A stretch of DNA of 64,000 nucleotides from Persicaria tinctoria (taxonomy: Eukaryota > Streptophyta > Magnoliopsida > Caryophyllales > Polygonaceae). Position numbers and translations under genes: made by a program. Position 1 is the first letter of the stretch; the number at the start of each line of letters is the position of its first letter. Positions 33,989 through 46,590 of the stretch are shown piece by piece. The notes under the pieces were generated by a model. The model was not told where the DNA came from, did no database searches, and saw only the letters and a program-made list of their open reading frames with translations. The stretch covers positions 46,323,745 to 46,387,744 of the forward strand of contig JBANSL010000017.1 in NCBI GenBank assembly GCA_037127255.1, written 5' to 3'.

Positions 33989-36667
33989 GAAACGTCAATG
34001 GTTGCCCTTAGGGATCTCTGTCTGGTTGTAATGATGACTCTCTCTCTGAATTGCATGACATGATCTTATAGCCTCCTGCATATACCTTGCAAATGGCCAT
34101 TAGTACAGACTGCTCATGCTATTACATATGTGATTGATTATATTGCTCAAGTCTCGTGTTATGTCTTGCCTTCTATCATGACTGTATGTTGTTATAGCAT
34201 GTTTACTTAGCCTATTGGTCGTATGGTTGATTGGAAGGATGAACCTTATGATGAGAATCTACATGATCGTTATTTCCTCTTTGATTAAGTTCATGATAGT
34301 GTGATCAACTCCCCTTTGTATGAATGCTTGTAGATGATTGCCTTAGCATGTTGGGTGCTGACGTGTCAATGCTTAGTATCCTTTTGTGACAAGAATCTAT
34401 AGTATGACCATCTATTATGTATTCATCAGATTAATTAACGTTGGTTGTTTTGCAATTTGTATTGTTGTGTGATTACTTGCGTTGGATGGAGAGTATGTGG
34501 TATAATTGAGTCCTGAGAAATGCATGTTTTATCCTAGTATGTGTTGATTTGGGCTCATGTCCCCGTATTCTAGTCATATTGCCATTACTTAAACTTGTGT
34601 TATACATCGTAAAACCTTCCTCATGTTTCTATATTGTTGAAATGTGATTGAATTGATTTCTTATGTGTCGCCATGATTAGTTGCATGCATGTATCGTATG
34701 TTATGTAGAGCCTTTAGTATCATGTAGGATCCTTGGTTGTGGCTCATGTGAATTATATCTTTCCTGCATTATTGCTGATTCTCTCTCAAACTAGGTTCCT
34801 GATAATGTGATTCTTCCCACTTTCTATTACCATAACATGTCTTACTCATCTTGGCTAGATGATGTTAAATTCGATGACCGACTTGCTTTCTGCAATGGTA
34901 GGTCCTAGCATGCTTACATGTTCTCACTCGGTGGTATTCCTCTATTACTATATGACATCTTCTTGTACTTGCATGAACGTATGGCTTGACACCTCGCATG
35001 ATCACACACCACGTTATATTATGATTTCGCACACGCATGACACCTGAATGTTAGGATGAATTTAATTGCATTATCTTGATTGTATTCATGTTTGATATGT
35101 GCCAGTAGTGTCCTGTAGGGCTTATGATTCCCAATATGACTCGCTAAATGATCACGTGTTGTACTTGTTCTATGATGTGATGACTATTGTACCATATATG
35201 TGCTTTATGATGGTTTGTTCTTGGCATGATTATAATTTATTGCCCATGATGTCCTTCTTGTTACTTTTGATGATGCCTCGTGCTTCGTGAATATTATGAT
35301 GAACTCCTTTTAATGACTCATGATTATGCTTGTATCATGCCATGTATCGCTAGTACCATGTAGGACTCGATGGTGTCTTTGAAAATAAATACGAATGTTG
35401 TCCCCCTTGAGATAGGTATATGTTAGTGTGGATTAGTGCGATTGACATTCCTCACGATGAATCCGTGTTTGCCTATCGCGATTATAACCTAAATAAACTT
35501 CCATAAGGGCATCGTTGCTATTCTCAGGTCGGAATTTCGTCTCTAGTGGTCGTCTTTAGTTGTGGTTCGTGTTTGTCCCCGAAAAGAATTGGGGTTGTCT
35601 TCTCTTGTCACTCCCCTATCTCCCCTAACTTGGACTCTTGCGTGATACATTGGGTGAGCGACTACGTGGAAGAGGGAACAAAAGGTTAGATAGCAATAGA
35701 GCTGCGCAACGGAAGCGTGGGCCCATAACTCGCGGGCCTCAGGATCTATGATGTCAGCGGAACGGGCACGCATCGAGAATTACGGTTATTGTGTACGATA
35801 TGACATACAAGCGGGAGTGTTCTCCGTTCGAATTGCTAACCCTTTTGAATTTGTTGACGACAATATTGCACTGACCTAGTGATGAGATTTACGTGTTGAT
35901 GTGCTGACTTGATGATGACTGTTGCCTGACTGCATGTTGTCTATGATGATATGATTTGATGACTTATAGATCTCATGTACCATGATGTCTTACCTTGTTG
36001 CTACGCTGAGTTGCTAAGCATGATTTGAATTCCTTTGCCTGTAAAATGTGAACTACATATGTTAAAAAGCCTGAATCGTATCTGATAAGGTTATAATGCA
36101 ACATGTTAGCTTGACTTGATTATGTTCTTATATGGTGTTTGCGATGGTTATTGAGCATGATTGTAAACTGAGATTTGTTGAACCCATGATTTTATGTTTA
36201 TGAATGGTAGTTGATATGATGTAGACCTTATGTTTGATGATTTTCATGATTGCTTCTTCCTTAAACCTGTGAGTGAGGTCATTTGGTAGTGTGGTTGGAG
36301 AGCGGTGAAAGAATTTTGGGCAGTTGAGATGATCGATGGTATTAGGAGGTGAGTCGCGAGAGAGGGATGTTGGCTTAGGTAAGACTGAGTGAGCTTTGGG
36401 ATTTATGGGAGGCAATGTTGGTGGTTCTGATGAGCTTCTAGGTGATGCTGGTGATGCTTCAGGTAGTACGAGGAGTGTAAGGAAGGGCTCATAAATATTG
36501 AGGATATGGTATTAGAGGGTCCTTGGGTGTGAAGTTAGAGATATGAGTTGAGTTCTTACAGGTGAATGGTGTGGTAGTGTTTGGCGGAAGGAGGGGCGAG
36601 ATTTGAGCATCGAGATGAATTAGGATTTCTTTAGGGAATTTTTTGTCTGAGTTGACGTTGACAAGTC
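33989..36667 (+). other. LARD1 non-coding interior, middle part
   Basis: 2.7 kb with no frame longer than about 95 codons and no retroviral-type domain. It is rich in GATGAT/CATGAT and TATGATG words. It resumes the alignment with LARD2 (about 62760 downward on the minus strand), for example AATGGTTGCCCTTAGGGA against its counterpart there. Confidence 0.65.
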
Positions 36668-36672
36668 TAGAA

Positions 36673-39575
36673 TGTAACGGCCCGGAATTATGATTTCCGG
36701 GTTACGTTTCAAGGGATGAAACCCCTTGTTTGGATCTTGCAATCCAGGTACGGGTCGAGGTTTCAAACTCATTTTTTTATGGTCAGTAATAAAGAGGGAT
36801 TTCGAACCCTGAAAATATCGTAGAGCCGTTGGGTACCCTTAACCTGTCCTAGGGACTAACTCGCGAAATTCATTTCAAACGGAAGCAAGACGGAGGCAAA
36901 ATTAAGATACAAAACGCCACGGCAGAGCCGGGTCAAAACCAAAACATAAGTGGATGATTACCATTTATAATGAGTTAGAGATTTAGCCAGGTTCTTCAAT
37001 TCGCAAAAAGGGAACCCCGTCATATAGACATCGAGCAATCAAAATCTGCAGAAAATGCCTAAAAAAAGAACGGGGAAAGGAGTCAGATCGAGCCACTCAT
37101 GCGGGACCGGCAGTCCTCGCTGAGGCCACATAGTATGTGCTATACCTAATAAAGATGCTCTAATGCAGTACGAAAGTCAAACACACTAGCATGCTCCTCA
37201 TTATAGTAATGTGTAAAAATACTGTAAAGGGCCCAAGACAATGCCAAGTGGCATATCCCTCTCCTACCTCCACCCCCTTCCGATAGGGCGGAGACTGGCC
37301 AGCTCGTGAATGCATTCCATCATAATCGGGTGGCACGCATGCCTAACCCGCTCCAAAATAAAGCCCGCATGCATCTCATAATATAAGGAAGTTCATGACT
37401 CGATTGACTCAGGGTACCCGATGAGGCTGGGCTACCCTATGACCCTAGCAAAGACTCTAGGACTATCACAGATAACGGCCGTTCTATTTCAAACGCATAA
37501 AGTAAGCAGATGCTCATTCAATTAGTGCAACCTAAACAGGATACTACATGGCATGCTTTTATGCATATGCAACACCTAACATAAAATGCAACAACAGGCA
37601 TGAATGTCCAACCTGAGTAAGCCCCCTAGGGAACTTACCTGAAGATGCAGAACAGCAGGATAATACAAGCAATGGCCCAAATGCAAGTCCAAAGCAATCC
37701 AAAAGCAATACACACCTATAATCAAGCCATTTTCATAAGCTAATGTACCAACATTCTCACACACACGAACCCAAGTTCTCAATATCCTCAAAACCAATCG
37801 ACGATAAAACCATTTTCCAAAACCCTTTCCGATTTGATCAGCATCGACCCAAAAGCATTCTTCCAATCAAAACCATTGATAAAACATACCAACAATATTT
37901 CCAACTTCCCTCTCAAAACCAACATCATCAATCCAAAAAAAAGAATCCTGATATTAAACATTTAAATCTTAAAACAAATACCTCAAATCATATTATAGAA
38001 TCAATTCCGGCATTTTGGTTTTCTAAGCACAATCCTTGAAGAGATATTTCCGAAAACTTGAGAATCTCCTTTTTAAATAACTTATGACAATATATGACTA
38101 AATAAACACCAACTACATTTATAAATAAATCATTTCAAATTTCCCAAAATCACGTTTTAACATTATAAACTAACCTTTTCCAAGTGATAATATTTATAAC
38201 ACAACTTAAATATGTAAATCATAATTTTAGAAGTATAATGTTTCCAAAAAGACCGCATCATATATTATTAATACAACAAAATAACATACATAACATTTAT
38301 AAAATCAACATATAACAATTTAAACCCTCATCAATATTATTATATAAAATGTAATATTCCATTTATTTAATATATTTCATATCGGAAATATAATATGAGA
38401 CTTTAGAAATCATCTTCCCTTATTAAACACATCTTCCAAATTTAGGCCCAAGAAAAGAAAGGCCCAAAATCTTTCTTAAATTCGGATCCAGCCCAACCCT
38501 TATACCAAATCTGATTTTTATGAGGAAAACCGAACCGGAAATAATAAATAATATAGCTGAACCGACCCTTATTTTAAAACAGAAACCCGGACCCAGTTAA
38601 AATCACTATTCATCACCTCTCCCACTGCACTCGAAAATCAGGAAGAAGAAAGGAGGAAGGGGGGGGTCGCCGGCGACGAAGGCCTGCTCCGACCACCTTC
38701 CCGGCACTGAATGGCATGGAATCGAACATAGAAAGGAGGGAGGGAGAGAAGTTCTCACCGAGATTCGGATCTTCGCCGGAAAGGAAAGCGTCGGGGCTCG
38801 ATTGAGCTTCGTCGGCGTCGGAACAGGGAGATCTCGGCCTAGGACGATAATAGGAGGTCAAAAGGCAGATCTTTATCGAGTTTGAGAGCGGAAGGAAGGA
38901 CGGAAGGGCTTACCGCTCTTCAAATTCGAAACAGGGCGCAAGGGAGGACGACGAGGCGGCGCTGGCGGCTCCGGGAGGTGGTGCTGCTGCTGGTGGCCGG
39001 CGACGAAGGCTGGTGGGGAGGTGGTGTGCAGTCGTGATGGAGGTGTGGTGGTGGAGATGTTGAGGTGTGGCGGCAATGGAGGTGGGAGGAGGGAGCTCTC
39101 GGTGCTTCCTCCAAGGGAGAAAGGAGAGATGTGTTTGGTTCCTTGTGTTTGTGTGGAAAGATGTGTTCAAGTTCAGATTTTTATGGACAAATCTTGGGGT
39201 TTACTTGAGTTCTTGATTGTACCCATTGGACAAAGCATAGAACCTTACTTCCATTTTTGGTAAATCAAAGCAAGGTAAGAAAAAGAGCACATGTGGGTGT
39301 TGGGTTAATTAGGGAAAGATTGAAAGAGATGGGAAATCTTAAAAGTAGATCTCAAATTGTGGGATCCAAGGTTGAGTTTGGATAAGGATGTGAGAAAGAT
39401 GACGGAATTGAGATCTTGAGTCGGGAATTTAAATTTCCGCTGCTTGGTCGTTCAAAACCCGAAATGAAAGACGGATTCGATCTTTAAAATAAAAATTTGG
39501 GCCGGAATTTGTCTTAAATTCATTTTGATTTTATTTTTTCCAAAAATTAATATTTTAAAAATCCGAGCCTTTACA
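36673..39575 (-). mobile_element. Solo LTR of a related element
   Basis: It starts TGTAACGGCCCGG and ends CCTTTACA on the plus strand, so it lies in minus orientation relative to LARD1. It is flanked by the 5-base duplication TAGAA (36668-36672 and 39576-39580). It shares the LTR ends and many blocks with the LARD1 and LARD2 LTRs. There is no primer site or interior, so it is the product of recombination between two LTRs. Its insertion inside LARD1 shows it is younger than LARD1. Confidence 0.9.
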
Positions 39576-39580
39576 TAGAA

Positions 39581-41191
39581 GAGGATTAGTCTTGGCTTGA
39601 GAGTGGAGATGGGCAAGTGGGGATTGTGTTTTATTTTGACTGGCATGATGTGAGGATCTTCTTGATATTGTGATTTATTAATATGTGCTTGCATGATGTT
39701 AGATAGCACCCATGATGAACCTGATATGGAAGGGTACTACCCGATTGTTCTGCAATATTGAAATCTAGTTGGTGGTGACAGGCGTTATCATGATATATTG
39801 ATGCATTGCTATCATGTTATGTTGTTTAGAAGCATGTTAGGATGTGTTGTGATATGATATATGAACTATGAGATAATGATGTGTTATTATGTGGAAGCAT
39901 GATGTTTTATTATGTGGTAGTAAGCATGATGTGTACTATATGGTTGACAAGCATGCTTATTGGTTATGTAAATGATGAATATGACTTGAAGTATGATCAT
40001 AATTAGTATATATGAGATAATGGTGCATGATTTCTAAATGACCGTCATTTGATATTTATGATGAGTTAAGGTGATGTCTTTCAGAGCATATTGACATTTT
40101 GATGATTTATATACTGCTTGATCTTCCTTTTCTAAATCTTAATAGCATGACTTTGTTGTGTTGATATTTTAATGGGATGAATATGTTCTACTTGTGTTGC
40201 GATATCAATATGCGATTGTGAAATTTAATGTGTACTGACGTACTAACCCCATAAAACCTAACCCGTTGATTTCTGGACATGTGTGCTTACGTTATGAGTG
40301 ATGAGCATTCGATTATGCACTTGTGATGCCTTCAGTATGATATAGATATACCTTATGATTCGTAGTATGTTGAGGCTTGTTGTTTCTTTGTTACTTGAGA
40401 CTTGTTGGCATGCTTTTGTTTATGTTAGACGGTTATGTGATGGTTTGTGACTATAATATGATGTGGGACTTGCCATGTGTGAGATGGCTTATGGTATTAT
40501 GCTTATATAAGAGTCGATGACACTTTTGTTTATGGTACTTGTTGAGTTGTGAATAATGTTGCACGATCTGGAAACTAGGAAGATAATATAGGATTAGCCC
40601 TTAGAGGTGGATGATTCCACCTCCGAGCTTATGAATTTGATTAATGGTTATGCGATAAACTGAATTGGTTGTTGGAAGATTTTGACGAAATCTTGATTTG
40701 AAAGGATTTGACTTGTTTTGGTGCAAATTTGCTTGATTAAACGTTGAATTTGAAGATTTGAATGATTTTGAAAACGATTAACTTAGATTTGTAAGGAATA
40801 AACGTTACCGAGAATTTCAACGATGTTGAGGCTAATCTTTTTCAATTGCGGAATCCCTTTTGAAACTTTTCAACCCGACCTTATACTATAACGTCTCACG
40901 AAGTGATAGAGGTATTTTATAGGGGCGCATATAGAATGCATGCTAAGACCTAGTAGGGGCGTTTCAAGTTATGATATAACCGAAAGGTCAAGGTAAGGGT
41001 GTGGTAGGGGCCCATATCGTATACTTGCTACGACCAATTGGGAATATTATGATCAAGTCATGAGTACTGTGAGGACCTCATACGGGCCCTTATGAGATGC
41101 TTGCGGAGCCAATGACATGATTCTTGGACTCACTAATTTCAAACTTCACCCCCTTGTTTTAGAATGATTTTAGTCTCGGGGACGAGACTTG
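39581..41191 (+). other. LARD1 non-coding interior, last part
   Basis: No coding frame. It matches 58917-60500 of LARD2 on the opposite strand in scattered blocks, for example GGATTAGCCCTTAGAGGTGG against its counterpart near 59230. Confidence 0.6.
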
Positions 41192-41208
41192 TTTTTAGAG
41201 GTGGATGA
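41192..41208 (+). promoter_or_regulatory. Polypurine tract of LARD1
   Basis: TTTTTAGAGGTGGATGA directly precedes the 3' LTR. LARD2 has TTTTTAAAGGTGGATGA at the same place on the minus strand (58900-58916), so the site is conserved. Confidence 0.75.
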
Positions 41209-44200
41209 TGTAAAGACCGGGAAATTTTATAATATTAAATTATTTAAATAGTGATTTATAATCATTCTGCTTTCTAATACTCCCTCCGTTCTAAAATATA
41301 AGACTTTTACTATTCACGCACGTTTTCTTAGGATGTTAAAAACTATATAAAATATTAATTTTTTTATTAATTTTTTTAATAATCTCGTACTTATTAGTAA
41401 GAAGTACGAGATTATTAAAAAAAATTAATAAAAAAATTAATATTTTATATAGTTTTTATCATCATAAGAAAGCGTGCGTAAATAGTAAAAGTCTTATATT
41501 TTAGAACGGAGGGAGTATTTGAGAGGTTTGGAATTTCCGTCCTTGAGCTATTGGTTTTAATCTAAATATTTCAAAAAAGAGTTAGGACATTATTTAGTTG
41601 AAAGTTTAAATTATGTTTTATCCCGCTCCTATATGCGAAAACTGAAGATAATATTTGGAGTTCATTATTAAACTCGGATTTGGAAATTTGAAAATCGTTT
41701 TGAAGATCGTTTTGAGTTGGATCGGATAAGATCGAAAGAGCGGGTTTTGGGATTTGTTTTCCGGGTATCTTGAAATATCTTTTGGGGACCAATTTACTTG
41801 TCTTCTTCTCTCCCTCTCTTCCGAATTACAGCTACCATCCCAGCTTTTTGCCTGAATTAGTGAGACACAACACACCCCTTATCTCCTCCCTCACTCACCC
41901 TTGTTCTCCATTGTGGCAAAGATGCAAATCAGCTCTCTCTCCCCACCTGCAGCCACGCCAAATCAACATCTCTGCAACATTCCCTCTTTATGTTGAATCC
42001 TAACCCACCCTTGGTTCCTGCACTTCCCTTCTACTCTATATGTTCCTTCTCCCTTCTCCCATGTTTTGCTCCGTCTGCAACAACCCAAGGGAGCCATCAC
42101 TCTTTATTTTTTAATAAAACGAACCCAGTTCTTCCCATGATCTACTCCCCCTTTCGATTTAAGAGACACCAAACACACAACCTTTCATTTCATCCAGACT
42201 CCGCCCATTCTTCATTGCAACTCCTCATCCGAGTCAATTCGATGCAGCAGCACCTCCATCTCCTATTTCGACAGCCGTCCTCACCAAGCACCTCAGAACC
42301 TCCACTGACGTCCTGCGACACCCAGGAGCACCCTCCCTCATCGTCGGAGCCGCGAGTGCGCCTTGTTTCCCGTGAAGGTTCATTACGCTTTCTCTCTCGT
42401 TTCCATTCTAATCCCTTTCAATCAAGCTCGTACTCATGCCTTACCTCTTCCTATGCTCGATCCGCGTTTCCTTCCCGTCAATTTTAGCTGAATCCGCCAT
42501 TGTAGCCGGAGGTTGTCAGAATCACGCCGATCTCGGTAATCCCGCTTTTCTTCCTCTCATTTCCCTCGCGTTTGAGTCTTTCCGGGGTCAGGGTGGTCGG
42601 AATGTCGAGTCGGTCTGATTGGACGAGTTTTGGGTCGGAAGGAGTCGCTGCCGGCGAGCAAGGATTTCCTCTCTTCTTCCTCCCGTCTTTCTTTCCGTCG
42701 TGCTTGTGTCCAGATCTAGAGGTTGGAGGCGGGTTCATTGAACCGGTTCACTCCTTTCTTTCTTTTCCCCCAGTTTTCTCCCTTTCAACTCTGGTTCGGT
42801 TCATTAAAGGGAAAATGATGGGTTGAGAGTGGGCCGAGTCTTGGGCTTCAGCTTGGGTTTCGGGTTTGGGCCTTTCATTCCGGGTTGGTGAGTTGGGGTT
42901 TGGGTCTAATTTCTCTCATTTGGGATGTTGATTGTTATGTGTGGTTTCTATATATATCATATATGTTATATGAATTTCGTTAGAAGCATTTAGTTAATGT
43001 TAAATTAATTCTGAAATATTATTAATATTATGATGTGGTGATTTTATAAATTATGGAATTTTATTATATTATAATATGGTTTAAAAGAGGCATTATTTGG
43101 AATATGTATTTAGTGTTGTTATAATTTGTAATTTTGAGAAATGATTTAAAATGAGTTTTCAAGCTTTCGGAAATATCTTTTAAGAATTTGTGTTTGGAAA
43201 ACCAAAATGCCGGAAATAATTCTATAATATGATTTTGAGGTATTATTTTTAAGGTTAAATATTTAATGTCGGGATTCTTTGTCTTTGTTTGATGATGTTG
43301 GTTTTGAAAAGGAAATTGGGAGAATGATTTTGGTTGATGTGGATAATATCGAAAACGTTTTGGAAAAATGGTTTTACTATCAATTGGTTTTGAGTATGTT
43401 GAGAACTGGGTCTCGTGTGTATGAATATTGGCCCAATAGCTTATGGAAATGACTTGATGATAGGTGTGTATTGCTTTTGGATCGCTTTGGACTTGCATTT
43501 GGTTCCTTGCTCGTGTTATCCTTATGTTTTGCATCTTCAGGTAAGTTCCCTAGGGGGCTTACTCAGGTTGGACTCTCATGCCTGTTGTTGCATTTTATGT
43601 TAGGTGTTGCATATGCATAAAAACATGATCATGTAGTATCCTGTTTAGGTTGCACTAATTGAATGAGCATTTTCTTACTTTATGCGTTTGAAAAAAGAAC
43701 GACCGTTATCTGTGATAGTCCTAGAGTCTTTGCTAGGGTTATAGGGTAGCCCATCCTCATCGGGTGCCCTAAGTCAATCGAGTCTTATATATGATCTGGT
43801 TGCGGCGGTGACCGAGCGTCCTACCTGGGCTGCTTCGGAGTGAGGTACTGACATATAGGTTGCGGCACCTACTGAGCGTCCTACCTGGGCTGCTTCGGAG
43901 CGAGGTACAGACATATATGCCCCGGAGTGGGCACAGATTTGGGGATATGCCACTTGGCATTGTCTTGGGCCCTTTACATTATTTCTGCACATTATTATAA
44001 CTAGGAGTATGCTAGTGTGTTTAACTTTTGTACTGTATTAGAACATCATTATTAGGTATAGCACATACTATGTGGCCTCAGCGAGGACTGCCGGTCCCGC
44101 ATGCGTGGCTCGATCTGGCTCCTTTCCCCGTTCTTCTTTTAAAGGTATTTTCTACAGATTTTGAGTGCTCGATGTCTATATGACGGGGTTCCTTTTTGGC

Positions 44201-44538
44201 GATTATTGGACTAAAAGACCGACTTCCATACTTATAAACTTAGATAATTTGGATACTCGTATTTACCATGTTTTTGGTTTTGACCCGGCTTCATCGTGGT
44301 AAGTTGTACCTTCTTTTCGTTTTCGCAGTTACTCTTAAATGAATTTTTGCGACTTAGTCTATAAGACAGGCTGAGGGTACCCAACAACCCTCTGATTTCT
44401 TTGGGGTTCAGAATCCCTGCTTTAAAAAGATATTCTTTTGAGGTTTGAAACCTCGACCCGTACCTGGATTGTAAGATCCGAACAAGGGGTTTTATCCTTT
44501 GAAACGTAACCCGAAAATCATAATTCTGGACCGTTACA
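41209..44538 (+). repeat. 3' LTR of LARD1
   Basis: TGTAAAGACCGGG to CCGTTACA, 3330 bases including a Stowaway MITE. It contains a GC-rich, pyrimidine-rich stretch at 41800-42760, in the same place as in the 5' LTR, which may be part of the transcribed region. It provides the empty site for the CACTA insertion in the 5' LTR. Confidence 0.9.
41280..41515. mobile_element. Stowaway MITE
   Basis: 236 bases with termini CTCCCTCCGTTCTAAAATAT and the perfect reverse complement on the right, flanked by TA on both sides (41278-41279, 41516-41517). The arms pair over most of the length, giving one long hairpin. It is absent from the 5' LTR of the same element. Confidence 0.95.
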
Positions 44539-45079
44539 ATCTTAATTGTGCACTTCATATTATTACTCTTACACATCGTCATTTTATTCTTGCGCATTAT
44601 CATTTTATTTACACACTTTATATTTGCACAATAAAAAGTTTTGAAAACGGAAAAAAGTGCATTTACCCAAAAAATTAGACATATTTACCTATTTACCCAT
44701 AAAATTAGTCTCATTTACCGATAAATTAAGCATATTTCAATTATAAATTTTTATAATTGAAATAAGCCCATTTACCTATTTACCCATAAGGAATTATTAT
44801 GCCTGCACAACATAAAGTTATATTTGCACAACATGATGTTAAATGTGCACAACATCAAGTTATACTTGCACAACAGAAAGTGTTAACACGATAAAAATTA
44901 ATGGGACGAAGAAAAAAAAATCTTGCACGGGGAGGGGGGCAAAGTAGGGGGCACATGGGCAGGGGCACATTAGGTTGACATTTTACTAATTAAATTAGGC
45001 CCGTTAGCAATTTACTTAAAAAAATTAGGCCCATTAAGAGAATTTTACATCTTAAGCATTTTACACCCTAAGACAATTT

Positions 45080-45081
<2 letters not shown>
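44539..45081. other. E0 interior and right end beyond LARD1
   Basis: The TATGCAC/TTGCACAAC-type repeats of E0 resume here (44539-44890), followed by two short TTAGGCCCATT repeats and the right inverted end of E0 at 45030-45081. No gene. Confidence 0.55.

Positions 45082-45169
<88 letters not shown>
45082..45169. repeat. (TA)n tract between E0 and E1
   Basis: About 44 uninterrupted TA units. It serves as the right flank of E0 and the left flank of E1. Confidence 0.95.
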
Positions 45170-45172
<3 letters not shown>

Positions 45173-45317
45173 GAGCTCTCTGGTGAATCGATTATCACCA
45201 TGTAACGGAGGGAGAATTCTAAGCCATTGGATCCATTTAAATCAAAGGGCTACAATTTAATTGATAAAAAAAAAACCGTAAATGCTATTAGCGTAAAAAC
45301 ACTTTACTCTAAATAGT

Positions 45318-46397
45318 TACTGGTGGCCTGATAAACATGGTTGGTTTACCACATCAAGCACAATCAAGTTGATAACAAACATAGACGATTTCTCAGATGA
45401 CCCGAATGGGTGGATTTGGAAGGTGAATACCATGCCAAAAATAAAAAACTATTTGTGGAAAGTAGCACAGAATGGACTACCAACTAAAGACAGACTAAGT
45501 AAGAGAGGAACCCCAATCCCTACCCAATGTGTATTATGCGAAAGGTGTTGTGAGGACGAACAACACCTATTGATAGAATGCTCGTTTGTGATACAGAACG
45601 GCCTAACGGATAAAAAGCTAGGAAATTTAATCAGACAAGGATCCAACAGCAGGTGGAATGGTAGTAGTATAATGAATCTAGTAGGAAAACATTTGAATAA
45701 GGAGGAAAAAGTGGATCTGGCGGTTAAATGGTGGACACTTTGGTTTTTTAGGAACCAAATGGCTTTCCAGAGAAAGAGATCGCCATCCCAAGGGGAAATA
45801 CAACAGTTCATATACAATATTAAAAAACAATGGAAACGTGCAAGAGTAAAAGATGAGATTGAGTCTAATCCCACCACAACACAACAAAATAAGCAGAAAA
45901 GGGCAATTAGCAGGAGAAATGTAAAATGGCGAAAGCCAGAGAGGGAGTTTCTCAAATTAAATTTCGATGGAGCTACTAATGAAATGGGAATATCTTCAGC
46001 CGGGTACATAATCAGAGATCATGAAGGCAAAGCAATTAAACTAGGTGCAACACAATTAGGTAAACTTTCTCCAATCCAGGCTGAAACTATGGCTCTGAGA
46101 ATAGGAATTCAAGCGGCTAAACAACTTCAATGTACTAAACTTGTTATTGAAGGAGACTCTAAAACGGTTATTGACAACCTCAAATATAATAGCTCTTGCC
46201 CTTGGGAAATAGAACTATTAATGGGAGACATCAAACGTCAATTAACTGAAGTCCAAACCGTGGTTTTCTCGCATGTGCCCCGTGAGGGTAACACGACGGC
46301 TGACAAGGTCGCACACCTTGGCCGCCTTGTTAATGGGGCGGCCTTAACATCGAATACTGATCTTAATGATCTCATCCATCGGGATGCTATCGGTTAG
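45318..46397 (+). CDS. LINE ORF2 C-terminal fragment: zinc-binding and RNase H domains
   Basis: Open from the insertion border (YWWPDKHGWFTTSSTIKLIT) to a stop at 46395-46397, without an ATG of its own. The first half is the reverse-transcriptase zinc-binding domain: WKVNTMPKIKNYLWKVAQNG, LPTKDRLSKRG, then C-LCERCCEDEQHLLIEC. The second half is the RNase H-like domain: LKLNFDGATNEMG, AGYIIRDHEGK, IQAETMALRIGIQAA, LVIEGDSKTVI and HVPREGNTTADKVAHLG. Endonuclease and reverse transcriptase are missing because of 5' truncation. The intact frame suggests a recent insertion. It is unlikely to have a role in the host. Confidence 0.92.
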   Translation, partial: YWWPDKHGWFTTSSTIKLITNIDDFSDDPNGWIWKVNTMPKIKNYLWKVAQNGLPTKDRLSKRGTPIPTQCVLCERCCEDEQHLLIECSFVIQNGLTDKKLGNLIRQGSNSRWNGSSIMNLVGKHLNKEEKVDLAVKWWTLWFFRNQMAFQRKRSPSQGEIQQFIYNIKKQWKRARVKDEIESNPTTTQQNKQKRAISRRNVKWRKPEREFLKLNFDGATNEMGISSAGYIIRDHEGKAIKLGATQLGKLSPIQAETMALRIGIQAAKQLQCTKLVIEGDSKTVIDNLKYNSSCPWEIELLMGDIKRQLTEVQTVVFSHVPREGNTTADKVAHLGRLVNGAALTSNTDLNDLIHRDAIG

Positions 46398-46441
46398 GAT
46401 TTCTCCAACCGAAAATTTACCTATTCAAAAAAAAAAAAAAA
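45318..46441 (+). mobile_element. 5'-truncated LINE (L1 type)
   Basis: Flanked by a perfect 17-base duplication ACTTTACTCTAAATAGT (45301-45317 and 46442-46458) and ending in a run of about 17 A. This is the mark of target-primed reverse transcription. Only the last 1.1 kb of the LINE was copied in. Confidence 0.95.
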
Positions 46442-46590
46442 ACTTTACTCTAAATAGTAACTGCTGCTTGCTATGTATTCATTTTTAATGCATTTGTTAT
46501 TCTTCAACGGTTAACTATTGGTTATTCATTTTTAATTATTTAATTATTCAAATATAGATGATTAATTAATTTGCTAAATATGAATAATAC

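Larger units (their letters stand above)
25453..44538 (+). mobile_element. LARD1: large non-autonomous LTR retrotransposon
   Basis: A complete element bounded by the 5-base target duplication ATCTT (25448-25452 and 44539-44543). LTRs (25453-31684 and 41209-44538) both start TGTAAAGACCGGG and end CCGTTACA. A primer site for tRNA-iMet follows the 5' LTR, and a purine-rich tract precedes the 3' LTR. No gag, protease, reverse transcriptase, RNase H or integrase frame occurs in the interior, even as a broken remnant that I can see. Later insertions are a CACTA element (26257-29530), AT-rich and CACTA debris (about 32555-33990), a solo LTR (36673-39575) and a Stowaway MITE (41280-41515). Without them the LTRs are near 3.0-3.1 kb and the interior about 5.2 kb. 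Confidence 0.88.
23434..45081 (+). mobile_element. TA-flanked element E0, split by LARD1
   Basis: The left end follows (TA)n at 23421-23433 and reads AGTTAAAATGTAAAATTATC, then ATAGGGTGTAAAATCC. The reverse complement of the right end at 45081, which borders the (TA)n tract 45082-45169, reads TGTAAAATTGTCTTAGGGTG, then TAAAATGC. These are matching inverted ends about 50 bases long. Removing LARD1 and one copy of its duplication leaves about 2.56 kb. The element holds a GC-rich tract (23550-23900), a tRNA-like sequence (24405-24474) and a tandem array (24490-25225). No transposase is present. Confidence 0.6.

Noticed and set aside
43064..43534. 156-codon minus-strand frame in the LARD1 3' LTR
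   Set aside because: It is antisense LTR sequence; the copy in the 5' LTR is broken into a shorter frame, so there is no coding constraint.
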